Source: Chitinophaga terrae (ex Kim and Jung 2007) (lineage in GTDB: Bacteria; Bacteroidota; Bacteroidia; Chitinophagales; Chitinophagaceae). Taken from it: a stretch of 64,000 nt of DNA. A model generated the notes under the pieces. It did not search any database. It was not told the DNA's origin and saw only the letters and a list, made by a program, of their open reading frames with translations. The stretch covers positions 66,405 through 130,404 of the forward strand of contig NZ_FNRL01000015.1 of NCBI RefSeq assembly GCF_900107795.1, given 5' to 3'. Below, in pieces: positions 34,530 through 44,343 of this stretch (its first letter is position 1; the number at the start of each line of letters is the position of its first letter). The position numbers were made by a program, and so were the translations under genes.

Positions 34530-35624
34530 ATGAAAAGAGTAGTCATTAATGCCTACGAAAGAGGATTGGTTTTCAAGAACGGCGTTTACCAGCGAATGAT
34601 CCATGAAGGTCGTTACTGGATGCTCAATGAAGATGTAACCGTGTTTGACATCACCAAGCCTTTTGTTGCCCCCATCGAATTAAACTTGCTGCTGCAGGAT
34701 AAGCAGCTGGCCGACGCCCTGCATGTGGTAAATGTGCTGCAACACCAGATCGTGCTGCATTACGAAAACGGACTTTTAAAACAGGTACTGACCCCTGGAA
34801 GATATACTTTCTGGAAGAGTATCATCGATTATAAATTCATTACGGCAGACCTGTCAAAGATCGACATTACCGAAAATCTCGACAGATCTACGTTATGCCA
34901 TCGCCTCGTAGCTCCTTTCGTCAGAAGCTACAGCGTGGAAAACTATGAACAGGCAGTTTTGCTGGTAGACGGAAAATTTTCCAGGATACTGAACACCGGG
35001 ATCTACTTCTGGTGGAGGAACGATATTCCAATCAGTATCAGCAAAGTAGATACCCGCCAGCAACAAGTGGAAATGAACGGGCAGGAGATCCTGACCCGCG
35101 ACAAAGCAGCCATCCGTATCAATGCCTGGGCCCAGTACCGGGTGTCTGAAATCAACACCGCTGTTTTACAGAATAAAGAATATGAAAAGCAGCTTTACGC
35201 GCTTTTTCAGCTGGCATTAAGGGAATATGTAGCCACGGTTTCTTTCGACGAATTATTGGAAAAAAGAGATAACCTGGCGCCTTTCATCCTTTCTGTCGTA
35301 AAAGAAAAGGCCGTTTCCCTTGGAATTACGGTGTTCAACTTCGGCCTGCGCGATATCATCTTGCCAGGCGATATAAAAGACATTATGAACCAGGTGCTGG
35401 TAGCAGAAAAGAAAGCCCAGGCCAATATCATTATGCGAAGGGAAGAAACCGCAAGTACCAAAAGCCTGCTGAATACAGCCAAGCTCATGGAAGACAACCC
35501 CATGCTGTTTAAGCTGAAAGAAATGGAATACGTGGAGAAGATCGCCGAAAAGGTCAGCAATATCAGTGTAAACGGGAACGGCGACCTGCTGGAACAACTT
35601 AGACGCATATTCGTTTCCAAGTAA
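34530..35624 (+). CDS. Slipin-type SPFH/Band 7 protein without transmembrane anchor
   Basis: 364 residues. An N-terminal duplicated-looking region (AYERGLVFKNGVYQRMIHEGRYWML, then YENGLLKQVLTPGRYTFW, each shortened here) leads to a full SPFH core with YEQAVLLVDGKF, KVDTRQQQVEMNGQEILTRDKAAIRI broken for length, and the C-terminal helical region LVAEKKAQANIIMRREE. No N-terminal hydrophobic anchor is present, unlike stomatin or HflK. Slipins of this kind occur in some bacterial RNA-repair operons with RtcB, RtcA, Ro60 and tRNA-like RNAs. Here the only neighbours in the transcription unit are tRNA genes and tRNA-like elements. A role as scaffold for RNA surveillance or tRNA damage response is inference. 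Confidence 0.85.
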   Translation: MKRVVINAYERGLVFKNGVYQRMIHEGRYWMLNEDVTVFDITKPFVAPIELNLLLQDKQLADALHVVNVLQHQIVLHYENGLLKQVLTPGRYTFWKSIIDYKFITADLSKIDITENLDRSTLCHRLVAPFVRSYSVENYEQAVLLVDGKFSRILNTGIYFWWRNDIPISISKVDTRQQQVEMNGQEILTRDKAAIRINAWAQYRVSEINTAVLQNKEYEKQLYALFQLALREYVATVSFDELLEKRDNLAPFILSVVKEKAVSLGITVFNFGLRDIILPGDIKDIMNQVLVAEKKAQANIIMRREETASTKSLLNTAKLMEDNPMLFKLKEMEYVEKIAEKVSNISVNGNGDLLEQLRRIFVSK

Positions 35625-35631
35625 AAACTGA

Positions 35632-35663
35632 AAGAGTTAGCTTTGCAGCTGACTCTTTTTTTT
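35632..35663 (+). terminator. Strong intrinsic terminator after the slipin gene
   Basis: AGAGTTAGC (ending 35641) pairs over nine positions with GCTGACTCT (35648-35656), loop of six, followed by seven more T residues. It starts 8 nt after the slipin stop and closes the unit that begins at the promoter at 33191. Confidence 0.9.
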
Positions 35664-35669
35664 GAAGGC

Positions 35670-35879
35670 ATGGAAGGACAATACAGAAAAGACATTTACC
35701 CTGGCCTGGAAGTGGCTATAATCCTGAAAAAGGACCAGCGCAGCGGCAAAAAGACGTATGGGATCGTAAAAGATATCCTTACGTCTGCAGCTTACCATTC
35801 CAGGGGCATAAAAGTGAGGTTGGAAGATGGCCAGATAGGCCGTGTTGTCGCAACAGACGTGGTAGCGGACGAAGATTAA
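35670..35879 (+). CDS. ywbE: YwbE-family protein
   Basis: 69 residues from the ATG at 35670; the longer frame begins with TTG inside the terminator. The sequence from EGQYRKDIYPGLEVAIILKK to GRVVATDVV matches the short DUF2196/YwbE family, with the conserved basic QRSGK loop and a KOW/SH3-like beta fold. Function unknown; the fold suggests nucleic-acid or ribosome contact. It lies 11 bp before recD and may be co-transcribed with it. Confidence 0.88.
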   Translation: MEGQYRKDIYPGLEVAIILKKDQRSGKKTYGIVKDILTSAAYHSRGIKVRLEDGQIGRVVATDVVADED

Positions 35880-35890
35880 ACCTGGTAAGA

Positions 35891-37684
35891 ATGCGAAACT
35901 TAGTTACTGTGAATGATGTGCACCAGCAATTCGCCGAGTATTTCAATATACCGGCTTTTAAGCCTTATGCTTACCTTTTATCCAAAAAAGGCAGCGAAGG
36001 TCATATTTGCCTGCACCTTAGCAAGATCAGCCAGGAATGGGATACATTACCGGAAGCCTATAAAAAGATCGATACTGCCAACAATATATTACCATCTCTC
36101 CCGATCGTAGGATCAGAAAAAGATGACAAACAGCCCTTTATTTTGTACCAGGACAGGCTGTACCTGCAACGGTATTTCCGTTACGAGAGCAACTTCCTGA
36201 AAAAAATAAAGCTGTTCCTGGAAGCGGAAAAAGCGGTACTGAACGAACGTATTACGCTGCTTCAGCAACAAGGCGATTTTATTAAAACCCTTTTCCGGAA
36301 TACTTCTTCCCAATCGATACCGGATTGGCAACTGGCAGCCGCAATCAGCGGAGTTTTGAACAATTTCACGGTTATTACAGGGGGGCCCGGTACCGGTAAA
36401 ACTACAACAGTAGCCAAATTGCTGGCGATCTTATACGCAACCGACCCTAAACTGAAAGTAGCCCTTGCGGCTCCAACCGGGAAGGCAGCAGCCAGGATGG
36501 CCGAAAGCCTCAGGAATACCAAACTGGATGCCGGTGAAAACATAGAAGCCGCCTTTCAGCGCCTGCAACCATCGACCATTCACAGGCTCCTGAAATCTAT
36601 ACCGGATACTCATTTGTTCAGGCACAATGAACAAAACCCGCTTAATTACGATGTAATTATCATAGACGAGTGCTCCATGATCGACGTGGCCCTGTTCGCC
36701 AAACTGCTGGATGCCGTACGGCCAACTACCCGCCTGATCCTCCTGGGAGATAAAGACCAGTTAGCCGCCGTGGAAGCCGGCAGCTTATTCGGCGATCTTT
36801 GCCAGGCGCAGGATGAACTGAATCGCTTTTCAGCCGACCGAACAGCGTTGATCAATAGCTTTATTGCCAACGAAGCGAATAAAATTCCCGGAACCGGCTC
36901 GCCCACAGGCCAGCATCCGCTGTTCGAGCACCTGGTTGAACTCCGGTTCAGTCATCGTTTCTCCGGCGACAAAGGAATAGGCAAATTCAGTAAGGCTATT
37001 ATTTCCAATAACGAAGCAGTGATCAGGTCATTTTTCCAGCCGTCGGCTGATGAACAGATCTTCATTGACCCGGGATATGATAACGGCCTTTTCGAAAAAT
37101 TCATTCATAACTATTCTCTTTATATACAGGAAAACGATATAAGGAAAGCATTAAAACTGCTTAACAAACAAAGGGTGCTTACTGTGATCAGGGAAGGCGC
37201 GCAAGGTTTGCATGCCATCAATAACCAAATTGAGAAATACCTGCACGACAAACAACTGCTTAATGCGGCTATCCCTTTTTATAACAACCGGCCATTGATC
37301 CTTACCCGCAACTATTATGAACATGGCCTGTTCAATGGCGATACCGGCATTATCAGACCTGATGAAAACGGGACGCTCATGGCCTGGTTTGAAGATGCAA
37401 ACGGGAATTTAAGGGCTGTGCTGCCCGGCTATCTTACCCAGGCCGAAACCGCCTTTGCAATGACCGTGCATAAAAGCCAGGGATCAGAATTTGAAGAAGT
37501 GATGGTTGTTTTACCTGAAACCGCCGAAATACCGATTTTGACAAGAGAACTGATATATACCGCGGTTAGCCGTGCCAGGAATAAAGTATACCTGCAGGGC
37601 AACCCTGAAATCATCCTGGCTGCCGCCAGCCGCTTTGTTGAACGCGCTTCCGGCATAGGCAGCAGGTTTAAAGAGACAGTGTGA
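35891..37684 (+). CDS. recD: RecD, exodeoxyribonuclease V alpha subunit (SF1B 5'-3' helicase)
   Basis: 597 residues. Walker A GGPGTGKTTT near residue 162, motif Ia AAPTGKAAARM, DEAD-like IIDECSMID (Walker B), LLGDKDQLAAVEAGSLFGDLC and the C-terminal UvrD-like TVHKSQGSEFEEV and YTAVSRAR motifs. It is the faster 5'-3' motor of RecBCD, which processes double-strand breaks and degrades foreign linear DNA. First of three subunit genes; recC starts 25 bp downstream. Confidence 0.93.
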   Translation: MRNLVTVNDVHQQFAEYFNIPAFKPYAYLLSKKGSEGHICLHLSKISQEWDTLPEAYKKIDTANNILPSLPIVGSEKDDKQPFILYQDRLYLQRYFRYESNFLKKIKLFLEAEKAVLNERITLLQQQGDFIKTLFRNTSSQSIPDWQLAAAISGVLNNFTVITGGPGTGKTTTVAKLLAILYATDPKLKVALAAPTGKAAARMAESLRNTKLDAGENIEAAFQRLQPSTIHRLLKSIPDTHLFRHNEQNPLNYDVIIIDECSMIDVALFAKLLDAVRPTTRLILLGDKDQLAAVEAGSLFGDLCQAQDELNRFSADRTALINSFIANEANKIPGTGSPTGQHPLFEHLVELRFSHRFSGDKGIGKFSKAIISNNEAVIRSFFQPSADEQIFIDPGYDNGLFEKFIHNYSLYIQENDIRKALKLLNKQRVLTVIREGAQGLHAINNQIEKYLHDKQLLNAAIPFYNNRPLILTRNYYEHGLFNGDTGIIRPDENGTLMAWFEDANGNLRAVLPGYLTQAETAFAMTVHKSQGSEFEEVMVVLPETAEIPILTRELIYTAVSRARNKVYLQGNPEIILAAASRFVERASGIGSRFKETV

Positions 37685-37709
37685 CTTAAATTGTGATAAG
37701 AAAGGATCC

Positions 37710-40700
37710 ATGGCATTGTATTTAAAAGTTTCGAACTCATTAACCAACCTGGCTGCAGGACTCGCTGAAAACCTGCAACAGGCAGGGAATAGTGTGTTCC
37801 AACCTCACTATATCATCACGCAAACCGAGGGGATGAACAATTGGCTGAAGCTCCAGTTGGCAGATCGCCTGGGCATTACGGCCAATTGCCGTTTTATGAA
37901 GCCCAACGACCTGCTTCACCAGCTTTACATGCTATTGGGCGGCCCTTATTCTGAGGTGCTGTCGCCGCAAAACCTCAGCTGGTTGATATTTAAGTTGCTG
38001 GGTCAGGAAGAATTCATTGCCAAATTCCCTAAAGTTGCCGCCTACTACGTTACAGAGCAGGCCGACAGCGATCTTAAACGAATGTCGCTTGCCGAAAAAG
38101 TGGCTGACCTGTTCGACCAATACCAGGTATACCGCCCGGAAATGATCCAGGCATGGACCAATACCGATACGCCCGACCTGGCATCCGCCGGTTGGCAACA
38201 CTGGCTCTGGGTGAAGGTTAAGCAACTGTCGGGCGGCTCCCTTCCGGATAAGACCATTGTAGGTAACTTCATACTGGATGCACTGAAAAGCAATACCGCC
38301 AAAACAGGACTCAAATCCCGTATCCCGGCCGTTCACCTTTTTGGCCTGTCCATTATCACCGCTTACCACGTAAAAATATTGCACGAGCTGTCGGGCTACC
38401 TGGATGTCTATTTTCATATCATTAACCCTGCCCCGACCATGTTCTGGTTCGACGACCGGAACGAAAAACAGATAGCCAGGTGGAGGCAAAAAGGGTTGGA
38501 TGACCTGGAAGATCCGCAGGCCGGTAACGCATTGCTCACAGGCTGGGGAAGGATCATACAGGATACTTTTTCCCTTTTCTTCGCCTACGACGCTTTTATT
38601 AACGCATACGAGGAGATCGACACCGACGAGCCGGTTCCTGACTCGCTCCTGCATAAGATCCAGTATGATATTTATTCGGCAGCCACTGCAAACAGGCAGC
38701 TTATAAAACAGGCCGATCTCAATGACGGCTCCCTTACTATCAACAATTGTTATACAATAGCCAGGGAAGTAGAAGTGTTGTACAATTACCTGGTACACCT
38801 GGTAGATAAAAAGCAGGAAGTGTTGTCGCCCCGTGACATAGTGGTAATGGTAAGCGATATCGATGCGTATGCACCGTATATCAAAGCAGTGTTCAACCAT
38901 GCTCCTTACCGTTTCCGTTATACCATTGCCGACGAGAGCTATACGGATAACGACAACCTTTTCAATGCGCTGCATGCGCTGCTTACCATCAGTGAAGAAG
39001 GATTCAGGGCAGAAGCAGTAATGCAGCTGCTGGACTTCACGTATATACGCAACCGTTTCAACATCAGCGACCCTGTAAGGATCAGGAAGATCATTGAAGC
39101 CGCCAATATCAGGTTTGGAATACAGGGTGTCCAGTCTGAAGAAACTCATTTGGTCAGCTGGCAATACGGCATACAACGGATCATGTACGGCATCTGCATG
39201 AGCGGTGAAGAAGAATACGGCTTCGGAATCGATAGTTTTTACCCTCTGGATATTACAGAAGGCAGTGATGCGCACGAGATCATCCGCTTTTGCCATTTTG
39301 CAGAGGTACTAATGTCGTCGATCCTCGACCGGCGCCGGGCCCGCACCATTGTTGAATGGGTGGCCTATACAGAGAAGCTGCTGCATAACCTTGTATTTGA
39401 GCCATTGGATGAAGTGGACGAAGATTATAATACCCTGATCCGGGAACTGACATCTTACAACGCGTTGAACCAGTTCATGAGCGAAAAGGTGACCTACGAC
39501 GTGTTTAGCCACAGCTTCCTGGAAACGCTTACCGGCACTACCAGGACGGGGTTGTTTGCCAACGGCGGGATCACTTTCTGTTCCCTGATCCCTATGCGTA
39601 GTATCCCTTTTAAAGTGGTAGCGCTGATGGGATTGAACTACGATAAGTTTCCCCGTAAGGAACAGCGTTCCAGCTTCAACCTGATGGCGCAACAAAGGCA
39701 GCGGGGCGATCGTAACGTAAAGGAGAACGATAAACACCTCTTCCTGGAAACCCTTCTCTCAGCAAAAGAATACCTGTATATCAGTTACATCGGGAAAAAC
39801 GCAAAAGACAATTCCGACCTGCCACCATCCGTACTGGTAGATGAATTGATCGATTATATTGAATCAGGCGCTAAAAACATAGAGAAAGTACGCGACCAGC
39901 TGGTTACCCTGCAACCGTTGCAGAGCTTCAGCCGTAAATACCAGATGGCCGACGAAAAGTTATATACTTACCTGAATACGAAAGGGCCGGCACGGTCGTC
40001 GTTTATCCTGAAAGAAAAAATACTGACGCCTGTCACATTTGAAGAGATAGGCATTGAAGAACTGGTCAGTTTCTTTAAAAATCCTTTCAGGGCGTTTTAT
40101 AATAAAGTACTGGGTATTTCGTATAACGACAGGCAGCTCCTGTTAAATGAGACTGAAATATTCAGTCTCGACAACCTGCAAAAATGGAAGGTCAGGAACG
40201 AGCTTTTACCATTGCCTGAAACAACCATTGTTCCTCTTCAAAATACCCTGTTAAAAAAAGGAAGGCTTCCTTTAAGGAATATGGCTACTGTAGCTATGCA
40301 ACAGGTAAATGAAGAAATTGCTCCGTTGCGGCCTTTTTACGAGGAAGGCACCCAGGGGAAGCCGGAGAAACAGATCACTATCGAGCTCCCTGTTGATGGT
40401 TCCGTGATCCGGGGCAACCTGAAGCAGGTTTATGATCAAACACTGGTTCAGGTATCCTGGTCTAAGAAAGAAGAAAAATACCTTATAGAAGCATACCTGA
40501 AATACCTGCTGGGCGCGGCTGCCGGCCAGGTATCTGATCTGTATTTTATTTCAGGCGCCTTAAAAGGCGCCGCATTCAGGTCAGAAAAGCTGGACCAGCA
40601 AACCGCGATGGACAGATTAGAAAAGATCGTACAGTTATACAAAGCTGGTTTGACGGAAGTGATCAGTTTCATTCCCGACCTGAAGTTCAGCGATAAAGAG

Positions 40701-40907
40701 TTAGCTAATTTAGATCCGGCTGTCTTTTTAAAGAAGGTAGAAAAGTGTATTGAAGGAGGAGATGATCCATATATAAACCAGGCTTTCGAGCAGGGCGTGT
40801 TTAATGCTGAGAATGCAGTACAGCAATATATTTCAGTTTATGATCTGTTAATCAAGCCAATTAGAGAGCTATTGCCATTATACACTGAAACAGAAGACAA
40901 GAAATGA
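37710..40907 (+). CDS. recC: RecC, exodeoxyribonuclease V gamma subunit
   Basis: 1065 residues, a normal RecC length. The N-terminus contains the conserved QTEGMNNWLKLQLADRLGI segment, and later GITFCSLIPMRSIPFKVVALMGLNYDKFPRKE, which is split here by length limits in quoting, both typical of RecC. RecC is a catalytically dead helicase that splits the duplex and recognises Chi. The stop overlaps the recB ATG by 4 bp. Confidence 0.93.
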   Translation: MALYLKVSNSLTNLAAGLAENLQQAGNSVFQPHYIITQTEGMNNWLKLQLADRLGITANCRFMKPNDLLHQLYMLLGGPYSEVLSPQNLSWLIFKLLGQEEFIAKFPKVAAYYVTEQADSDLKRMSLAEKVADLFDQYQVYRPEMIQAWTNTDTPDLASAGWQHWLWVKVKQLSGGSLPDKTIVGNFILDALKSNTAKTGLKSRIPAVHLFGLSIITAYHVKILHELSGYLDVYFHIINPAPTMFWFDDRNEKQIARWRQKGLDDLEDPQAGNALLTGWGRIIQDTFSLFFAYDAFINAYEEIDTDEPVPDSLLHKIQYDIYSAATANRQLIKQADLNDGSLTINNCYTIAREVEVLYNYLVHLVDKKQEVLSPRDIVVMVSDIDAYAPYIKAVFNHAPYRFRYTIADESYTDNDNLFNALHALLTISEEGFRAEAVMQLLDFTYIRNRFNISDPVRIRKIIEAANIRFGIQGVQSEETHLVSWQYGIQRIMYGICMSGEEEYGFGIDSFYPLDITEGSDAHEIIRFCHFAEVLMSSILDRRRARTIVEWVAYTEKLLHNLVFEPLDEVDEDYNTLIRELTSYNALNQFMSEKVTYDVFSHSFLETLTGTTRTGLFANGGITFCSLIPMRSIPFKVVALMGLNYDKFPRKEQRSSFNLMAQQRQRGDRNVKENDKHLFLETLLSAKEYLYISYIGKNAKDNSDLPPSVLVDELIDYIESGAKNIEKVRDQLVTLQPLQSFSRKYQMADEKLYTYLNTKGPARSSFILKEKILTPVTFEEIGIEELVSFFKNPFRAFYNKVLGISYNDRQLLLNETEIFSLDNLQKWKVRNELLPLPETTIVPLQNTLLKKGRLPLRNMATVAMQQVNEEIAPLRPFYEEGTQGKPEKQITIELPVDGSVIRGNLKQVYDQTLVQVSWSKKEEKYLIEAYLKYLLGAAAGQVSDLYFISGALKGAAFRSEKLDQQTAMDRLEKIVQLYKAGLTEVISFIPDLKFSDKELANLDPAVFLKKVEKCIEGGDDPYINQAFEQGVFNAENAVQQYISVYDLLIKPIRELLPLYTETEDKK

Positions 40908-43900
40908 TAGAGAGTGCAATACATAATAAATTCGATGCATCTGCTGTTCCGTTGAAGGGTAGCAACCTGATAGAAGCGAGCGCCGGTACCGGTAAAACCT
41001 ATTCTATTGCTATACTTGTATTGCGGTTGATACTAGAGCAGGGGTTGTCTGTGAAGGAGATCTTAATGGTTACCTTTACCAGGGCCGCTGTGGCAGAACT
41101 GGAAAGCAGGATCCGCGAGTTTATCCGTTTAGCCTACAAGGTTAGTATGGGTAATGAGATCAGTGATGAAAAGATCATGTCGCTGGTCCTGGAGGTGATA
41201 GATCCCGAGAACCCGCAAGCCGTACAACAAAGGTTGCGGGATGCTATCCTGTTGCTGGATGAAACATCTGTACTCACTATACATGGCTTCTGCCAGCAAA
41301 CATTGAGCGAATTTGCATTCGAAACCAACCAGCTTTTTGGGGCGGAAATGGTGCCGGATATGACGCCAATGATCGAGAACGAGGTGAATAAATTCTGGAG
41401 AAGACATATCACAACGCTACATCCGGAGCTATTGCAATATATTTTTAACCCCGACCTGAAAAGCGCCTTACAGGACGTAGTAAAGAACCACCTAAGCGGG
41501 AAGAAATATTTTGCAGGAACGGAGATAGATACCGAACTTTCTTCTGCCAGGCAGGTAGAATGGATCAAAGGCATTCATCATATCCTGGAAAAAGAGGAAG
41601 CAGCTACAAAAGCATTGCATGAAAGCATCATAGAAAACTCTATTCATTGGGAATCCCAGTGCCTTAACGACAGAAATGCCAAAAAAACATTTGCACCCCT
41701 GATCGGCAAACCTCCTTTATTGATCGAAAAGATAAAAGAAAAAAGAGGAACCAAGTATGTAGAAGACCTGTTCTTCGATATCATCGGCAAGATCGATGAA
41801 ATTGATATCATTAAAAAGGAATTGTCGGAATACCTGCTCAGGATCACCCAGCATCTTTACTGCTTTGCTATTCAAACCGTAGAACAAAGCATGCTGGAGT
41901 TCAAGTCAAGAAGCAGCACGATGGGTTACGACGACCTGATCAACAACCTGCATGCCGCACTGGTAAAGAATGATAACGAAGAGCTGGCACAATCGCTTCA
42001 ACAAAAATACAAGGCGGTATTTGTTGATGAATTCCAGGATACAGATAAACTGCAGTACGAGATCTTCAACCGTGCATTCGGGAAAAATACTATCCTTTTT
42101 TATATAGGCGATCCTAAGCAAAGCATCTATGGCTTCAGGAAGGCGGATATCTATACTTATTTCAACGCCAAAAAAGGCGTGAGCGAACTTTATGACATGA
42201 ATCAAAACTACAGGTCGGCAGAAGGATTGATTCTTGCAATGAACAGGTTCTTTAAACCGACACCGGAATTTGATACATTTTGTTTCGAAGGGGAAGCAGA
42301 TAGTATAGACTATATTGAAGTGCAAAGCCCTCAACCCAATACAAAGGGCGCGTTATATTTCAACGGGCAGGAAGTGACGCCAATAGAGATCGCAACTTTC
42401 TCAAATAAGGATAAAATAGCCCTGGCGGTTGCATCTACGGTTGCCAGGTTGCTTTCTGACAACCAGTATAACATCAAAACGCCCAAAGGTGCAAGAACAG
42501 TGGCGCCTTCAGATATCGGCATACTGGTCAGAACAGGAGATGAGGGCAAGCTGGTTAAAAAGGCCCTGGCCAGGGTAGGGGTGCCGGCTGTGACAATAGA
42601 CGAGGCTAAAATATTACGTTCTCCTGAAGCGCAGCAATTGTTGCACCTGTTGGAAGCCATGGAGGCCCCTGATCGGTCGTCTATTAACCGGGCCCTGCTG
42701 AATTCCTTCACCAGTTTCAACAGCGACACGATCCTGCAACTGGACGATGAGTTAACGCTTAGTCTTTTTAATAAATACAGGAACCTTTGGCAGAAAGACG
42801 GCGCTTATACAGCAATAATGGAATTCATTTCTGATTTTGACGTCCGCAACCAACTGCTGAACAACCTCTCTGTACAGGGCGAACGTACTATTACCAATCT
42901 TTACCAATTGGCGGAATTGGTGCACCAGGTCCAGAGCCGTAAAAACCTTTCGCTGCGCGACCTGCTCACCTGGCTGAAACGGGGGATCGATGGCATGGCA
43001 ACGGAGGGCGATGAATATATACAAAGGGTAGAAAGTGATGAAGAAGCAGTGAATATCGTCACCATTCACAAAAGTAAAGGACTGGAATACAAAATAGTTT
43101 TTGCCCCATTCCTGGACCTTACGGTTCCTTCCCGGTCAAAATTTGTGAATTTCCGTGACCCTGAATCAGGTGATTATTATTACATGGAGCCCGACAGGCT
43201 GAATGAGGCACAGCGGGCCAACTATGAGCGGCAACAACACCAGGAGAACCGCAGGTTAATATATGTAGCCATTACCCGCGCCATCTATAAATGCTATATT
43301 TATAACAATTCGGCTGCTGCCGTTAATAAATCTGATCTCAAAGGATTTGTTAATACCTTAAAGACCAATCTCCCGGATTCGGGCCTGATCGCTATTAGGG
43401 AAAAAGAGGAAGAAGTTCCTTTCATAAAATATCAACCTGCCGGTTCTGCTATCGCAGCGCCGCCACCTGCGCAGGTAAACTTCTCATTGCAGGAAGAGAA
43501 CTGGCGTAAAATGAGTTACACCATGCTGGCTGCTAAAGCAGCGCAGCAGCCGAAAGCCAGAACTGCGACGACCGCTGAAGGATATGATAATTTTATCTTC
43601 AATACGCTGAGACGTGGAGCAAAAACAGGGAACCTGCTGCACTTCATTTTTGAGCATATCAATTTCTCGGACAGCAGCCAGTGGTCGCACTGGCTGGAAG
43701 AAGCTATCCGGCATTTTGTACCGGGGCAGCGAGCCCTATACCTGGAGCCTTTGCATGAAATGTTGCAGCATGTGATGTATGCGCCCATCGCCGTAGGGGG
43801 CGAGCGTTTCCAGCTGGCCAGCATAGGCAGGTTCCAGCGGCTGGCCGAATTTGAGTTCGACTTCCCTGTGCCGCTTTTCCAGACAAGTAAACTGAATGCA

Positions 43901-44311
43901 TTGTCTGACGACCAGGCAGTGATAGCGGTAAGATATCTTTACGAACATAACAGGCAGGAACTGGAAGGGATTATGAACGGGAAGATCGACCTTTTCTTCG
44001 AACACCAGGGTAAGTTCTATGTACTCGACTGGAAGTCGAACTACCTTGGAGGAACGCTTTCGGATTATGAAGAACAGGGGTTGTTAACAGCCATGAACGA
44101 GAATAATTATCACCTGCAATACCTGATCTATACGGTAGCTGTTAAAAAGTACCTGGAGAACAGGCTGCCGGGCTTCGATTATAATACCCAGTTCGGAGGG
44201 GTGATCTATTGCTTTGTAAGAGGGGTAAGAAATACAGGAAATACGGGGATTTTCACGGTCCGCCCATCGCTGGAGAAGATAGCTGCATTGGAATCTATTC
44301 TGACAAAATAG
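40904..44311 (+). CDS. recB: RecB, exodeoxyribonuclease V beta subunit (UvrD-type helicase and nuclease)
   Basis: 1135 residues. Walker A ASAGTGKT at 25-32, motif Ia MVTFTRAAVAELESRI, Walker B VFVDEFQDTD, YIGDPKQSIYGFR, motif V/VI with TIHKSKGLEYKIVF and RRLIYVAITRA. The C-terminal RecB nuclease domain is present with GKIDLFF and VLDWKSNYLGG near residues 1025-1050, carrying the catalytic Asp and Lys. The gene order recD-recC-recB with a 4-bp recC/recB overlap indicates one operon. Confidence 0.94.
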   Translation: MIESAIHNKFDASAVPLKGSNLIEASAGTGKTYSIAILVLRLILEQGLSVKEILMVTFTRAAVAELESRIREFIRLAYKVSMGNEISDEKIMSLVLEVIDPENPQAVQQRLRDAILLLDETSVLTIHGFCQQTLSEFAFETNQLFGAEMVPDMTPMIENEVNKFWRRHITTLHPELLQYIFNPDLKSALQDVVKNHLSGKKYFAGTEIDTELSSARQVEWIKGIHHILEKEEAATKALHESIIENSIHWESQCLNDRNAKKTFAPLIGKPPLLIEKIKEKRGTKYVEDLFFDIIGKIDEIDIIKKELSEYLLRITQHLYCFAIQTVEQSMLEFKSRSSTMGYDDLINNLHAALVKNDNEELAQSLQQKYKAVFVDEFQDTDKLQYEIFNRAFGKNTILFYIGDPKQSIYGFRKADIYTYFNAKKGVSELYDMNQNYRSAEGLILAMNRFFKPTPEFDTFCFEGEADSIDYIEVQSPQPNTKGALYFNGQEVTPIEIATFSNKDKIALAVASTVARLLSDNQYNIKTPKGARTVAPSDIGILVRTGDEGKLVKKALARVGVPAVTIDEAKILRSPEAQQLLHLLEAMEAPDRSSINRALLNSFTSFNSDTILQLDDELTLSLFNKYRNLWQKDGAYTAIMEFISDFDVRNQLLNNLSVQGERTITNLYQLAELVHQVQSRKNLSLRDLLTWLKRGIDGMATEGDEYIQRVESDEEAVNIVTIHKSKGLEYKIVFAPFLDLTVPSRSKFVNFRDPESGDYYYMEPDRLNEAQRANYERQQHQENRRLIYVAITRAIYKCYIYNNSAAAVNKSDLKGFVNTLKTNLPDSGLIAIREKEEEVPFIKYQPAGSAIAAPPPAQVNFSLQEENWRKMSYTMLAAKAAQQPKARTATTAEGYDNFIFNTLRRGAKTGNLLHFIFEHINFSDSSQWSHWLEEAIRHFVPGQRALYLEPLHEMLQHVMYAPIAVGGERFQLASIGRFQRLAEFEFDFPVPLFQTSKLNALSDDQAVIAVRYLYEHNRQELEGIMNGKIDLFFEHQGKFYVLDWKSNYLGGTLSDYEEQGLLTAMNENNYHLQYLIYTVAVKKYLENRLPGFDYNTQFGGVIYCFVRGVRNTGNTGIFTVRPSLEKIAALESILTK

Positions 44312-44333
44312 CGTGGCGAATATATCGCCACGC
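44311..44333. terminator. Perfect hairpin at the recB stop, between convergent genes
   Basis: GCGTGGCGA (44311-44319) and TCGCCACGC (44325-44333) form a 9-bp stem with a 5-nt loop. It starts on the last base of the recB stop codon and lies 11 bp from the GH76 stop. On the minus strand it is followed by TATTTT, so it probably ends the GH76 transcript. Confidence 0.65.
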
Positions 44334-44343
44334 CGGTTGTATA

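Noticed and set aside
37932..39296. 454-codon minus-strand ORF opposite recC
   Set aside because: Long only because of recC codon bias; the recC frame has clear family motifs over the same stretch.
35670..44311. RecBCD as a novel defence island
   Set aside because: The three subunits are complete and ordinary; only the gene order differs from the E. coli arrangement.
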